Shown in pieces: positions 1 through 8,851 of a stretch of 33,679 bases of DNA (within the stretch, counting starts at the first letter, position 1; every line of letters starts with the position of its first letter). Both the position numbers and the translations under genes were made by a program. The notes under the pieces are model-generated. The model worked only from the letters and a program-made list of their open reading frames with translations, was not told the origin of the DNA and did no database searches. The stretch is taken from assembly GCA_017859295.1 (NCBI GenBank), contig JAFMNI010000001.1, forward strand, positions 1-33,679, in the 5' to 3' direction. The stretch comes from Candidatus Puniceispirillum sp. (GTDB lineage Bacteria > Pseudomonadota > Alphaproteobacteria > Puniceispirillales > Puniceispirillaceae).

Positions 1-670
1 CGATCACCAGCATCAGATCAACCGCACCGGCAATATCCTTGACCGCCTTTTGCCGATTGGTTGTCGCATAGCAGATATCTTCGCCGCGCGGACCCGATAT
101 ATCGGGAAAGCGGAATTGCAGAACCGAAATAATCTCGGCAGTGTCATCGACTGACAAGGTTGTCTGGGTGGCAAAGGCAAGATCGGCCCCTTTGGGCGGT
201 GTAACATGCCGTGCATCATCAACCGTTTCGATCAAGGTCACTTCGTCTGGATTCACCTGACCCATTGTGCCTTCGACTTCGGGATGACCAGCATGGCCAA
301 TCAGCAGAATATGACGGTGATTATCGGCATGACGCCGTGTTTCAATATGCACTTTGGTGACCAATGGGCAGGTGGCATCAACAGCAATCATGTTGCGGCG
401 TTCAGCCTCATCCACAACGGCACGGGCGACGCCATGCGCGGAAAAGACAACCGGGGCATCCGTTGGCACGTCGTCCAACTCATCAACGAAAATTGCGCCT
501 TTTGCGGCCAGCCCGTCAACGACCGTCTTATTATGAACGATCTCATGGCGAACATAGACTGGCGCCCCAAATTTTTCCAGGGCAACCTCGACAATGCGAA
601 CCGCACGATCAACGCCAGCACAAAACCCGCGCGGTGCAGCAATGGTCAGTTTTTTACGACTTGTTTTCAT
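1..670 (-). CDS. ispH: 4-hydroxy-3-methylbut-2-enyl diphosphate reductase, 3' end beyond window
   Basis: Last enzyme of the MEP isoprenoid pathway. It is a cytosolic [4Fe-4S] enzyme that reduces HMBPP to IPP and DMAPP. About 223 N-terminal residues are visible. They include the first cluster cysteine in [10 protein letters not shown] (C17), the substrate histidines in RHEIVHN (H46) and FSAHGV (H79), and the second cluster cysteine in [11 protein letters not shown] (C101). The third cysteine and the C-terminus lie left of the window. I chose the ATG at 670-668, which gives [15 protein letters not shown], the usual short lead before the first cysteine. Upstream sequence has no strong Shine-Dalgarno. 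The gene is divergent from the lipoprotein gene across a 72 bp gap. Family assignment is firm; only completeness is open. Confidence 0.95.
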   Translation of the reverse strand, partial: MKTSRKKLTIAAPRGFCAGVDRAVRIVEVALEKFGAPVYVRHEIVHNKTVVDGLAAKGAIFVDELDDVPTDAPVVFSAHGVARAVVDEAERRNMIAVDATCPLVTKVHIETRRHADNHRHILLIGHAGHPEVEGTMGQVNPDEVTLIETVDDARHVTPPKGADLAFATQTTLSVDDTAEIISVLQFRFPDISGPRGEDICYATTNRQKAVKDIAGAVDLMLVI

Positions 671-742
671 AAGTATTGTTGTTGCCCGTTTCCTGTGTTT
701 AGGTCAATTGCTGTTAAAGAAAAAAAGCTTTATGTTGGACTT

Positions 743-1198
743 ATGAAACAAATGTCATTTATGGCCTTGATTGGCTGCTCGGTTCTTTTGGCTGGTTGTG
801 CCAGCCAAGATGAGGTGGTTTTTTGCCCAACGATAAGCGCGCCCGAAGAAGGAGCGCGTGCCTTTGTGCGATCGGATAATGTCAGACAGGTTTTTGATGT
901 TCGCCTGAATGGGGTGAATGCCATCTGTACGCGGCATAATTCAGGCGGCACGATGGTGGCGTTGAGTGTTGGGCTGAAAGTAAAGCGTTTGCTGGCTGAG
1001 GGTGCGGAAAATGATGTTGTCGCTGTGCCGATGATGTCGGCGATTGTTGATGCCAATCAAACGGTTATTTCTAATCAGGAATTTGGCTATCGTGTTGGCT
1101 TTGATAAAGGCAGTGATCGCAAATTCCCAGTTACCGATATCGAACAGCTTGTTCCGGCCGAGGCAAGGCTGGTGATTAGCCTTCGGCCTGCCTATTAG
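743..1198 (+). CDS. Putative lipoprotein, function unknown
   Basis: A 151-residue protein starting MKQMSFMALIG, with a short hydrophobic signal and a lipobox LAGC at residues 16-19. The mature protein should therefore be lipid-anchored at C19. Two more cysteines (C28 in FCPT and one near residue 59 in AICTRH) could form a disulfide. The rest looks like a beta-rich domain with a conserved-looking GLKVKRL strand. Small lipoproteins of this general pattern occur in Rhodospirillales-like genomes, but I cannot name a function. The open frame extends upstream to about 206. That part is antisense to ispH and I discard it, because the ATG at 743 gives an immediate signal peptide. The gene ends in a strong terminator shared with the atp operon. 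Confidence 0.8.
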   Translation: MKQMSFMALIGCSVLLAGCASQDEVVFCPTISAPEEGARAFVRSDNVRQVFDVRLNGVNAICTRHNSGGTMVALSVGLKVKRLLAEGAENDVVAVPMMSAIVDANQTVISNQEFGYRVGFDKGSDRKFPVTDIEQLVPAEARLVISLRPAY

Positions 1199-1221
1199 GA
1201 TTCTTCCCAAACATGACGCAT

Positions 1222-1255
1222 AAAAAACGCCTGTTCAGATGAACAGGCGTTTTTT
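1222..1255. terminator. Bidirectional intrinsic terminator
   Basis: A perfect 15 bp inverted repeat (AAAAAACGCCTGTTC at 1222-1236, loop AGAT, GAACAGGCGTTTTTT at 1241-1255). It has an A-run on one side and a T-run on the other, so it can end transcription from both directions. It lies between the stop of the lipoprotein gene and the stop of atpF, which converge here. Confidence 0.93.
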
Positions 1256-1270
1256 GGGTCATTGATGACC

Positions 1271-1759
1271 TTAATTCAGTTTTTCAATCTCGGCAGCCGC
1301 ACTATCGACAAGGGCAAGACTGGCCTTTTCATCTAGATTGCTGGTGATGATTTCAGTCGCTGTGGCGACAGCCAAGGCAGCGGCCCGCTCGCGCAGTTCG
1401 GCAACCATACTGGCTTCGGCAGCTTTGATCTTGGCATCTGCCTGCTGTTCACGGCGTTTGACCGCCGCAACCGCATTTTTCTCGGCAGTTTCACGAATGC
1501 GCTGGGCAGTCGCTTCGGCCGATTGCAAAATGGCTTTTGCTTCTTCTGCTGCTTCGCGATGAAGACGCTGGTATGATTGCAGCTCTTCAAGCGCCGCGTC
1601 GCGCAATGCCGATGCTTCTTTCAGCTCACTGCTGATCTTTTCTGAACGCTCATCAAGCATGGCACCGATGGCACCGCCCGCTTTGCGCCAGACAAGGGCA
1701 ATAAAGACCACAAAGCCAACGGCTACCCATACCGATTCAAGAACGATTCCCTGTTCCAT
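1271..1759 (-). CDS. atpF: F0F1 ATP synthase F0 subunit b
   Basis: Peripheral-stalk subunit of ATP synthase, 162 residues. It has one N-terminal membrane segment (about residues 6-24, VWVAVGFVVFIALVW). A long charged alanine/glutamate-rich helix follows (LKEASALRDAALEELQSY and onward) and would pair with b'. It is the last gene of the F0 operon. Its ATG overlaps the stop of the b' gene by one base (TGATG), which suggests translational coupling. Length and layout fit the alphaproteobacterial b subunit. It is followed by the terminator at 1222-1255. Confidence 0.95.
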   Translation of the reverse strand: MEQGIVLESVWVAVGFVVFIALVWRKAGGAIGAMLDERSEKISSELKEASALRDAALEELQSYQRLHREAAEEAKAILQSAEATAQRIRETAEKNAVAAVKRREQQADAKIKAAEASMVAELRERAAALAVATATEIITSNLDEKASLALVDSAAAEIEKLN

Positions 1760-2364
1760 CAGTTTGTCTCCTGCTTGGCAAGTTTTGTCGCAATTGATGA
1801 TGCGGTTTTGCTGGCCTGCGCGCTGCTGGTTTTGATACCGGCAAGCGAGGCAACTGCTGCCATGGCAGCTTCAGCGGCAACATCATTCAAATTGGCCATT
1901 GCACTTGTTTTGGCTTCGGCCAGTTTGGCTTCGGCGGCCCCAACTTTGTCCGCCAGCTTCTTTGCAATTTTTGCATCAGCAGCTTCGGCTTTTTTGGTGG
2001 CTTCCATTGCGGCTTGCTTGGCAAATTCAGCAGCTTCAATACGCGCCTTTTCAAGGTCGCTCTCGTAATCGGCACGAATTTTGGCAGCATCAGCGCTGGC
2101 TGCACGGGCTTTTTCAAGATCGCCATCCACGGTTTGGCGACGTTCTTCGAGAACAGCACCAATGCGTGGCGTTACGATTTTGGCCATAACCAGATAGCCT
2201 GCACCAAATAGCACGACTAGCCAGAACAGCTGTGATGGCCACGTGGCAATATCAAGCTGTGGCAGACCCGGCTCGCTAGCGCCAGCTGCAAAAGCCTTTG
2301 CCGACATGAAAGCCGGAAGGGCGACTGCAATTGCGGTTAGCCGGTTTCTTGTATTTTCCGTCAT
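1759..2364 (-). CDS. atpG: F0F1 ATP synthase F0 subunit b' (second b-type subunit)
   Basis: 201 residues. The N-terminus has a hydrophobic stretch ending in AKAFAAGA, then the membrane anchor (about residues 43-64, QLFWLVVLFGAGYLVMAKIV). A long alanine/lysine/glutamate coiled-coil helix follows. Having separate b and b' genes is characteristic of photosynthetic bacteria and most Alphaproteobacteria. A good ribosome binding site (AAGGGG, about 6 nt before the ATG) supports the start. The protein is somewhat longer than typical b', with an Ala/Ser/Thr/Lys-rich tail. It is named atpG or atpF' depending on the nomenclature used. Confidence 0.93.
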   Translation of the reverse strand: MTENTRNRLTAIAVALPAFMSAKAFAAGASEPGLPQLDIATWPSQLFWLVVLFGAGYLVMAKIVTPRIGAVLEERRQTVDGDLEKARAASADAAKIRADYESDLEKARIEAAEFAKQAAMEATKKAEAADAKIAKKLADKVGAAEAKLAEAKTSAMANLNDVAAEAAMAAVASLAGIKTSSAQASKTASSIATKLAKQETN

Positions 2365-2383
2365 TTTTATCCCCTTGCCCGCC

Positions 2384-2421
2384 TGCCGGTTGTGGATCGA
2401 AAACGAACCGCAATGCCGGCA
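2384..2421 (-). promoter_or_regulatory. RNA hairpin between atpE and atpF'
   Basis: The 95 bp gap between atpE and the b' gene contains an imperfect inverted repeat. The arm at 2384-2395 pairs with 2408-2421 (12 pairs, one G-U, a 2-nt bulge) around a 12-nt loop. There is no T-run, so it is not a plain terminator. Such intercistronic structures can stabilise the c-subunit mRNA or tune its high stoichiometry; that role is inference here. Confidence 0.45.
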
Positions 2422-2459
2422 AGCAAGTCATGGAATGTTTGTTGCGAATTCGGGTCTTT

Positions 2460-2687
2460 TTACAGAGCGAACAAAAGCAACAGGGCAACAACCAGTGCGA
2501 ACAAAGCAATCGCTTCGGTCAAGGCAAAACCAAGAATGCCGATACCGAAAACTTCACCACGAGCCGCAGGGTTGCGTGCGATAGAGGTTACAAGTGCAGC
2601 AAAGATGTTGCCAATACCAACACCAACACCAGCAAGAGCGATAACGGCCAAACCGGCACCGATCATTTTTGCAGCTTCTACTTCCAT
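2460..2687 (-). CDS. atpE: F0F1 ATP synthase F0 subunit c
   Basis: Proton-translocating ring subunit, 75 residues with two membrane helices. Helix 1 carries the glycine-rich GVGVGIG packing motif. The polar loop contains RNPAARGE. Helix 2 carries the ion-binding glutamate in [11 protein letters not shown] (E58). No sodium-type residue set is evident, so it should be proton-coupled. A start two codons upstream (2693) is possible but leaves only 2 nt after the AAGGA Shine-Dalgarno (2700-2696). The ATG at 2687 has 8 nt spacing and gives [12 protein letters not shown], matching the usual alphaproteobacterial N-terminus. Confidence 0.96.
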   Translation of the reverse strand: MEVEAAKMIGAGLAVIALAGVGVGIGNIFAALVTSIARNPAARGEVFGIGILGFALTEAIALFALVVALLLLFAL

Positions 2688-2774
2688 AATCATAGTCCTT
2701 CCATGAGTTTCTATTTTGTTTAGTTCAATTCACACCGCTGCGATTCCCCAGCGGATTCGGGTAGGCCTCTGCGC

Positions 2775-3536
2775 CTAGTGTAGATGCAGGGCGTCGTTCA
2801 AATACATACAGGTCAAGATGGTGAAGACATAGGCTTGCAGCGCCGCGACCAGCACTTCAAGACCGGTCAGGCCAATCAGCGCAACAAACGGCAGCAATGA
2901 CCCAGCCATTGCCAGCCCACCAGCGCCAGAAATCATCACGGCCAAACCAGCGAAAACTTTCAACATGGTGTGTCCTGCCAACATATTGGCGAAAAGTCGA
3001 ACCGACAGGCTGACCGGACGCACGAAATATGAAATGACTTCGATGACAATTAAGAAGGGGATCAGCACTTTTGGCGCGCCAGCTGGAACGAAAAAGCTGA
3101 AGAAATGCAGGCCATGCTTGAACAGCGCAATGATCGTCACGCCAACAAACACAAAGGCGGCCATCGCAAAGGTCACGATGATCTGCGAGGTAAAGGTATA
3201 AGAATAAGGAATAAGCCCAAGCATATTTCCAAAAAGCAAAAACACAAAAAGCGTAAAGATGAATGGGAAATAGGGGCGGCCTTCGCTGCCAACATTGCTT
3301 CGAACCATTTCAGCAACAAATTCATACATCATTTCTGCCATGCCCTGCATGCGGCCTGGAACCATATCGGCCCGGCGCATCGCGCTGATCAGAAAAATGG
3401 CACTGACGCCAATGGCAAGCAGCATAAACAAGCTGGAATTGGTGAATGACACATCATAACCACCAAGTGACAGTTCAACCAATGATTTGATTTCAAACTG
3501 CTCGACTGGGGAATGCATTCCTTCAGAATTGCTCAT
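2775..3536 (-). CDS. atpB: F0F1 ATP synthase F0 subunit a
   Basis: 253-residue membrane subunit forming the proton half-channels next to the c ring. It has five to six hydrophobic segments. The essential arginine is R180 in SVRLFANMLAGH. Conserved surroundings include GNMLGLIPYSYTFTSQ and the C-terminal GLEVLVAALQAYVFTILTCMY segment. It sits between atpI and atpE with a 15 bp gap to atpI, consistent with a single operon. Confidence 0.97.
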   Translation of the reverse strand: MSNSEGMHSPVEQFEIKSLVELSLGGYDVSFTNSSLFMLLAIGVSAIFLISAMRRADMVPGRMQGMAEMMYEFVAEMVRSNVGSEGRPYFPFIFTLFVFLLFGNMLGLIPYSYTFTSQIIVTFAMAAFVFVGVTIIALFKHGLHFFSFFVPAGAPKVLIPFLIVIEVISYFVRPVSLSVRLFANMLAGHTMLKVFAGLAVMISGAGGLAMAGSLLPFVALIGLTGLEVLVAALQAYVFTILTCMYLNDALHLH

Positions 3537-3551
3537 TGCCTGTCAGCTCCC

Positions 3552-3908
3552 TTAATCTTCTTTGTCTGATGAGTTTTTATGCTCATCGAAATAACCTGCG
3601 GCCAATCCTCGGCCAGTAAATACACGCCAAACATTTAACATGCCAGCGATTGCTCCCATAAAAAACATCACCAACATAAATAGGGGCGATGTATCAAGCC
3701 ATCGATCCAGCGCCCAGCCGATAAAGGCACCAACCATAACACCGGCAACAAGCTCGGTGGCAACGCGTCCCATGATTGCTGCCATGCCTTCGGGAAGGGC
3801 AGATCGGCCAGGCCGGTCTTTTTCTTCCCGCTGCGCTTGCAGCTTGTCCAGACGACGGTCAATCTCCGCGAGACGTTGTTTGTCTCCTTGCGTGTCTTTG
3901 TCGTTCAT
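3552..3908 (-). CDS. atpI: AtpZ/AtpI-family F0F1 ATP synthase accessory protein
   Basis: 118 residues. The N-terminal half is charged and probably coiled (AEIDRRLDKLQAQREEKD). Two membrane helices follow (about 50-70 and 77-95), with a GWALDRWLDTSPLFML link and a GMLNVWRV end typical of the AtpI/AtpZ family. These proteins are thought to assist c-ring assembly or Mg/Ca supply; the exact role is unsettled. It is the first gene of the operon, about 140 nt downstream of the predicted transcription start. Confidence 0.9.
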   Translation of the reverse strand: MNDKDTQGDKQRLAEIDRRLDKLQAQREEKDRPGRSALPEGMAAIMGRVATELVAGVMVGAFIGWALDRWLDTSPLFMLVMFFMGAIAGMLNVWRVFTGRGLAAGYFDEHKNSSDKED

Positions 3909-4056
3909 CTGGTCGTCCCAATCCTAAAAAGCCGCGTCCGTTGCAGCAGGATATGGCGGGTTCACACGAAGCTATTCCTATGGTTATCCAATACCTAGTT
4001 AGGCAGGTGAAATGCCGCTGTTATGGACAGCGACCACCCCTACCGAAATCGCGCTC

Positions 4057-4086
4057 AAAATAGGGGGGTGGGTTGGTCTTTGTCAA
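4057..4086 (-). promoter_or_regulatory. Predicted sigma70-type promoter of the atp operon
   Basis: On the minus strand, a perfect TTGACA (4086-4081) is followed after 18 nt by TATTTT (4062-4057, 4 of 6 matches to TATAAT). The position is about 150 nt upstream of the atpI ATG and just downstream of the smc stop. This makes it the natural promoter for the five atp genes. The spacer is unusually C-rich on this strand. Confidence 0.6.
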
Positions 4087-4173
4087 GCCTTCAATGGGTG
4101 TTCTTTTGCCGCAGATTTCTGCGGATTAGCTGGCTTGCGGAAATGTTCTTGGTGAATCGCTGAAAAGCAGGGG

Positions 4174-7100
4174 CTAAGCAACCGCATTATCACGGATTCT
4201 TTCGGCTGTCTGAAGATCAACGGAAACCAATTTCGAGATGCCGCGCTGTTCCATGGTGATGCCGAAAAGCCGATCCATGCGCGCCATTGTCATGCGGTGA
4301 TGCGTAATCACCAGGAATCGGGTGTCAGTCTGGTCACAAATATCACGCAAAAGATCACAGAATCGAACCACATTCGAATCATCAAGCGGGGCATCCACCT
4401 CATCAAGAACGCAAATCGGCGCCGGATTCGTCAAAAAGACGGCAAAAATTATCGCCAGCGCGGTTAGCGCCTGTTCACCGCCCGATAAAAGCGACAGTGA
4501 TTGAAGGCGTTTACCCGGTGGGCTTGCCAGAATCTCAAGCCCAGCCTCAAGTGGATCATCGGCATTGGTCAGCTGTAATTCCGCCGTGCCGCCACCAAAC
4601 AGCTTTTTGAATAGCCGTTTGAAATGCTCATTCACGTCGCCAAAGCTTTTCAAAAGACGTTCGCGGCCTTCACGGTTCAATTGGCTGATCGCCGCGCGTA
4701 ACTTGCCAATGGCGGCAATCAAATCATCACGTTCGGTTTCCATGCTGGTGATGCGCGTTGCCACATCTTCCATTTCCGCTTCGGCGCGCAAATTGACAGG
4801 GCCGATATTATCGCGCTCGCGGATCAGGCGATGAACACGCTCTTCCAGAACATCAATACTGGCAAGCGCCTCGCCATCTTCGATGCCAGCAATTTCGGCA
4901 ACATCTTTTGGCGCACAATTCAATTTATCCGCAATGCGGTCTTTTAATTCGGCAAGGGAGGCATTGCAGCGTTCTTCGCCAGCTTCGGCGCGGATTTGGG
5001 TTTCACGCGCTGTCGCAAGGGCATTATCAGAATCGCGTTGCAGTGATTCGGCCTCGGCAAGGCTGGTTTCGGCAAGCCGAAGCGCATCCGCCGCATCTTG
5101 ACGATTCTGTTCGGCAATTTCCAGCCGATCACCAATCTCAAGACGCTGTTTGGCGATGGTTTCGGGAAGCGTTTCCAAACGGTGCTGTTCTTGATTGCCG
5201 TCAATCAGGCGTTTTTCCAATTCGGCAATGCGGCCGCTTGCGCCGTCAAGACGTTGCTGCCATGCGCTTGCTTCCTGATTACAGCTTGATTGGCGGCGGG
5301 TCGCCGTGCCAACCAGATCGGCGAGGCGTGATTCGGCCTGCATCGCCTCGGCAAGGGCAGTGCGTGATGTTTCGGCAGCGTTTCGAGCCGCCACTTCGCC
5401 AGCGGCAAGGGCGGCATCATCGGCAAGCCCCGCAATTTCAACCTCGCAATTTGCCAGACTGGTGGCTAATTCATCAAGGCTGGTATTTAGCTCGGCCGCC
5501 CGGTCGCGCCCTGCGGCCAGTTTCAAGGCGTCGGATTCAGCGCGGCGGCGGCTGTCACCAAAAGCCTGTTCGGCCTGCATGCTGGCACTACGGCAAGATT
5601 GAACATGCTCACGCGCGGCAATAAGCGTTGTTTCGCTGGTGCTGGCGATGGCACCGCTTTGATCCAGCTTTTGACCAGCCTTTGCCGCGTCATCTTGCAG
5701 AGCGTCAAGGCGGCGACGCTGGCGGATACGCTCGGCGCTTTTGTCAGATTGATTGGCATGGCGTACAAAACCGTCCCAACGCCAAAGACTGCCCGATTTG
5801 GTGGCAATGGCTTGGCCGGGAAGAAGGCTGAATTGCAAGGCTTCGGCTGTCGATGCGTCATCAACCACCCCAACACCGGCAAGTGACGCTGCCAGTGCTG
5901 GTGCCCCTGTTACAAAATCGGCAAGCGGCATCGTGCCATCTGGCGGGGACAGGCTGGCCTTGCTGCCTTCGCGCCAAAACCCCTGATTGCCGCTGCCAAC
6001 CGGTGCCGCTAATTCATCTGCAAGATAGCCGGCAAGTGCGGTTTCCATGCCATCACTGACCGAAAGCTGATCAGCAATTGGCGCAGCATCATGGTCGCCA
6101 AGATCGGCCAGAAGATATTGTAGCGCGTCAATTTCCGCCTGAAGGCGAGTCATGTGCGATTCGCTGTCACGTTTGGCATTCAGCGCAGATTCGGCAGCAG
6201 CATTCGCATCGGTGAGGGTTTGTTCGGCTGTTTCCAAGGCTGATTTGGCCGCCATGAAATCGGCTTCGGTTTCTCGTTTGGCCTGATCTGACTGGCTGGC
6301 CTCGGCAAGCAGGGTTTCAAGCGACAATTGCGCTAGCGCGGCATTTGCCGATTGAATACGATTTTCGATATCCTGTTTGCGGCTGGCCAAACTATTGCGG
6401 GTGGTCGCAGCGGCGCGAAGAGCGGCGCTAGCCTCGGCAAGGTTGGCCTCATTCTGGCTTGCGGTCAGGCGTGCCGCCTCTAAAACATCTTTCGCCGCAG
6501 CCTGTTTCGGGCTGGCTTCGGCAATTTGAACGGCTAGGGATTCGGCTTCATCGACAAGCCGCGCAACGGCTGATTTTGCATCATCAAGAAGGCTGGTTTC
6601 GCGGGCGATATCTTGGGTAAGCTGGTTTTGCCGGTTGGCAAGCTGGGTCAGGGCATCGGTAACACGCGCCTCTTCACGATCCAATTCTTCGCGGCCAAGC
6701 GCCAAGCGTTGATATTCGGCGGCTTTTTCGGCCTCGCTTGCCCGCAGGGGCGGAAGCGATGCGGCAATCTCGCTTCGGGCGGTGGCGCAACGGGCGGCAA
6801 TTTCGGCACGCGCGCCAACATCTAATTTGGCTGCACCAAGCGCCGCGGTGGCGGCATCGCGATCCTGTTCAGCGGCCATCCAGCGAGCAAGAAGGAATTG
6901 TGCTTCGGCTTTACGAATGCGATCGGCAACTGACCGGTAACGTGCCGCTTGGCGGGCTTGTTTACGCAAGGAATCACGCTGTTCGATCAGACCGGCGATG
7001 ACATCATCAAGCCGTTCAAGATTGGTTTCGGCGGCGCGAAGCCGTAATTCGGCCTCATGTCGTCGCGCGTGTAATCCGCGAATATTTGCCGCTTCTTCGA

Positions 7101-7590
7101 TCAGGGTTCGCCGGTCAACGGGTTTGGCACCAACAATCGCGCCAATGCGTCCCTGACTGACAATGCCGGATGATCGCGCGCCGGTGGCGGTATCGGCAAA
7201 CAGCAATTGCACATCACGCGCCCGCGCCGGTTTGGCATTCACATAATAGCTGCTGCCTTTGCCGCGCTCAATTTTGCGGGTGATTTCCAATTCATCAACA
7301 TCATTGAATTCGGCAGGGGCTTGGCGATGACGGTTATCAAGCTGAAGGGTGATTTCGGCAAGATTGCGCGCGGGGCGCTGTTCGGTGCCGCCAAAAATCA
7401 CATCATCCATTTCGCCGCCACGCATTTGGCGCGCCGAGCTTTCGCCCATAACCCAGCGAAGCCCCTCAACGATATTGGATTTGCCACAGCCATTTGGCCC
7501 GACAATGCCTGTTAGGCCGGAATCAATCTCAACCTCGGCGGATTCCGCAAAGGATTTGAATCCGGCCATTTTCAGGCTTCGAAAAATCAC
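4174..7590 (-). CDS. smc: Chromosome segregation protein SMC
   Basis: 1138-residue chromosome-organising ATPase. The Walker A is GPNGCGKS (31-38). The Q-loop region carries VSQGRIGAIVGAKP, followed by a long coiled coil. A hinge domain lies around residues 490-650. A second coiled coil leads to the C-terminal ATPase half, with signature LSLLSGGEQ (about 1032-1040) and Walker B VLDEVDAPLDD (about 1061-1071). The start MIFRSLKMAGFKSF is the usual one for this family. The dsbA-like gene lies 31 bp upstream on the same strand. The alanine-rich arms are normal for the lineage. It acts as a homodimer, usually with ScpA and ScpB, which are not in this window. Confidence 0.97.
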   Translation of the reverse strand: MIFRSLKMAGFKSFAESAEVEIDSGLTGIVGPNGCGKSNIVEGLRWVMGESSARQMRGGEMDDVIFGGTEQRPARNLAEITLQLDNRHRQAPAEFNDVDELEITRKIERGKGSSYYVNAKPARARDVQLLFADTATGARSSGIVSQGRIGAIVGAKPVDRRTLIEEAANIRGLHARRHEAELRLRAAETNLERLDDVIAGLIEQRDSLRKQARQAARYRSVADRIRKAEAQFLLARWMAAEQDRDAATAALGAAKLDVGARAEIAARCATARSEIAASLPPLRASEAEKAAEYQRLALGREELDREEARVTDALTQLANRQNQLTQDIARETSLLDDAKSAVARLVDEAESLAVQIAEASPKQAAAKDVLEAARLTASQNEANLAEASAALRAAATTRNSLASRKQDIENRIQSANAALAQLSLETLLAEASQSDQAKRETEADFMAAKSALETAEQTLTDANAAAESALNAKRDSESHMTRLQAEIDALQYLLADLGDHDAAPIADQLSVSDGMETALAGYLADELAAPVGSGNQGFWREGSKASLSPPDGTMPLADFVTGAPALAASLAGVGVVDDASTAEALQFSLLPGQAIATKSGSLWRWDGFVRHANQSDKSAERIRQRRRLDALQDDAAKAGQKLDQSGAIASTSETTLIAAREHVQSCRSASMQAEQAFGDSRRRAESDALKLAAGRDRAAELNTSLDELATSLANCEVEIAGLADDAALAAGEVAARNAAETSRTALAEAMQAESRLADLVGTATRRQSSCNQEASAWQQRLDGASGRIAELEKRLIDGNQEQHRLETLPETIAKQRLEIGDRLEIAEQNRQDAADALRLAETSLAEAESLQRDSDNALATARETQIRAEAGEERCNASLAELKDRIADKLNCAPKDVAEIAGIEDGEALASIDVLEERVHRLIRERDNIGPVNLRAEAEMEDVATRITSMETERDDLIAAIGKLRAAISQLNREGRERLLKSFGDVNEHFKRLFKKLFGGGTAELQLTNADDPLEAGLEILASPPGKRLQSLSLLSGGEQALTALAIIFAVFLTNPAPICVLDEVDAPLDDSNVVRFCDLLRDICDQTDTRFLVITHHRMTMARMDRLFGITMEQRGISKLVSVDLQTAERIRDNAVA

Positions 7591-7621
7591 ATTAACAACC
7601 TGTCATTAGTGACGTCTGAAA

Positions 7622-8257
7622 TCAGGCGTCCGTTGCATTTATCTTGGCAGCAAAATCTTCATATGACAGATCGCCAGAAATGATGGTTTTGTCATTGACC
7701 ACAAAAGATGGTGTCGATTGTATTTCCCAGCTTTTATAGGCTTTTTGACGCATTTCAACAATCGCTTCAAGAAGAGGCCTATTACCCATAACGGCGTCAA
7801 AATCGGCGGCGCTCATTCCGGCAAGCCGCGCCATTTGCGACAAGGCGGCAAGCGGATCCGGATTGCGCGCCCAGCGATCAATATCTTTCAACAGCATCGA
7901 AATCATTGGGAAATATTTATTTTTTGGCAAAGCCCGTGCCAGCGCATGGCCGCGAAGCGCAATTTGATCAAGCGGGAAGGGCTGCATCTCAAACCGCACC
8001 ATGCCAGTGTCAATCAACCGTGTTTTCACATTGGGAAAGGTGTTGTTGTGAAAGCTGGCGCAATGCGGACAGGTCATTGAAAATAATTCAACAACTTTGA
8101 TCGGGGCATCACCCTTGCCAAGAACGCGCGGTGAGGTCACATGCGCGATCGTTGGCTCAAGGGCAAAGGCAGCGGTTGGCAAAAGCGATATCGCAGCACC
8201 CCCCAGCAGGATAGCGCGGCGATCAAGGGCGAAATTCATTTGGTTTTGTTTCATCAT
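7622..8257 (-). CDS. DsbA-family thiol:disulfide oxidoreductase, exported
   Basis: 211 residues. A thioredoxin-fold domain carries the active site CPHC (63-66) in FSMTCPHCASFH, and a cis-proline loop STPSFVV near the end. The N-terminus has paired arginines (DRRAILLGG, R13-R14), a hydrophobic stretch and an AFA|LEP cleavage-like site. Export, possibly by the Tat route, is therefore likely. Starts: a TTG at 8275 is possible; the tandem ATGs at 8257 and 8254 are preferred, though no strong ribosome site is seen for any. The family oxidises or isomerises periplasmic cysteines. Location between smc and dciA is a common alphaproteobacterial arrangement. Confidence 0.85.
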   Translation of the reverse strand: MMKQNQMNFALDRRAILLGGAAISLLPTAAFALEPTIAHVTSPRVLGKGDAPIKVVELFSMTCPHCASFHNNTFPNVKTRLIDTGMVRFEMQPFPLDQIALRGHALARALPKNKYFPMISMLLKDIDRWARNPDPLAALSQMARLAGMSAADFDAVMGNRPLLEAIVEMRQKAYKSWEIQSTPSFVVNDKTIISGDLSYEDFAAKINATDA

Positions 8258-8353
8258 GGGGCAATCATAATCCAAGGGGAAAAGCGGGGCAATGCACGAT
8301 TTTAGGACAATAGCATTTAATTTGGGCGTCGATCCTTTGTCTGATCTTTTGCG

Positions 8354-8851
8354 CTAATTCTTTGCGCCTTCATCTTCGCCAACCGGCCCGCCTAGCCGCC
8401 GAAGCGCCGCGCGCAGTTCGGGTGATTTGATATGTTTCAGTTTTTCATCAAGCGTCCAAATATCAGGCGCATCCGAAATTGTAGCCGGTTTTTTGGGCGG
8501 CGTTTTGGGGGTTGATGGTGGCAAATTCTGCACAAGGGTGATGCGGCCAACAGCCTGATATCCAAAGGCGGCATTTACCTGATCAATGATTTGGGCTGAC
8601 ATGGCCTGGGCTTGGGGGCCGCGGCCCGAGGCGATTTGCAATTTCAATGTTCCGTTATTGCGGCTGCCACGCGGAAAGTGAATATCTGCCGGTCGGCACC
8701 ATGCAGCCGTATCACCAACAATATCATGCCAATGCGAAATAAGGCGGCTAATCGCAAAACCACGCTCGTTCGCCGATGGCGCGACCATAGGTTCGATCAT
8801 GGTCGATAGCCGCCGCATTTTATTTAATCGGTTTTTGGGCGGTTTCACCAT
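8354..8851 (-). CDS. DciA-like DUF721 protein (helicase loader/associated factor)
   Basis: 165 residues beginning MVKPPKNRLNKMRRL. The N-terminal half carries the DUF721 pattern: ISRLISHWHDIVGDTAAWCRPADIHFP (quoted in parts: HWHDIVG, then a W-C-x-P stretch) and then LKLQIASG. The proline-rich linker (PPSTPKTPPKKP) and short C-terminal helical segment (LRAALRRLGGPVG) resemble alphaproteobacterial members. DciA-type proteins interact with replicative helicase DnaB in bacteria lacking DnaC/DnaI; assignment of that role here is by family. The frame is open back to 8986, but the longer start runs into the mutY upstream region. A strong Shine-Dalgarno is lacking for either. Confidence 0.78.
   Translation of the reverse strand: MVKPPKNRLNKMRRLSTMIEPMVAPSANERGFAISRLISHWHDIVGDTAAWCRPADIHFPRGSRNNGTLKLQIASGRGPQAQAMSAQIIDQVNAAFGYQAVGRITLVQNLPPSTPKTPPKKPATISDAPDIWTLDEKLKHIKSPELRAALRRLGGPVGEDEGAKN

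Noticed and set aside
206-742. Upstream extension of the lipoprotein reading frame
   Set aside because: This part is antisense to ispH, and an ATG at 743 yields an immediate signal peptide with lipobox.
4109-4124. Hairpin (CCGCAGA/TCTGCGG) as a terminator of smc
   Set aside because: On the smc strand the stem is followed by an A-rich stretch, not a T-run, so it does not look like an intrinsic terminator.
4908-5624. A 238-codon plus-strand frame inside smc
   Set aside because: It is antisense to clear SMC coiled-coil coding sequence and has a composition typical of a shadow frame.
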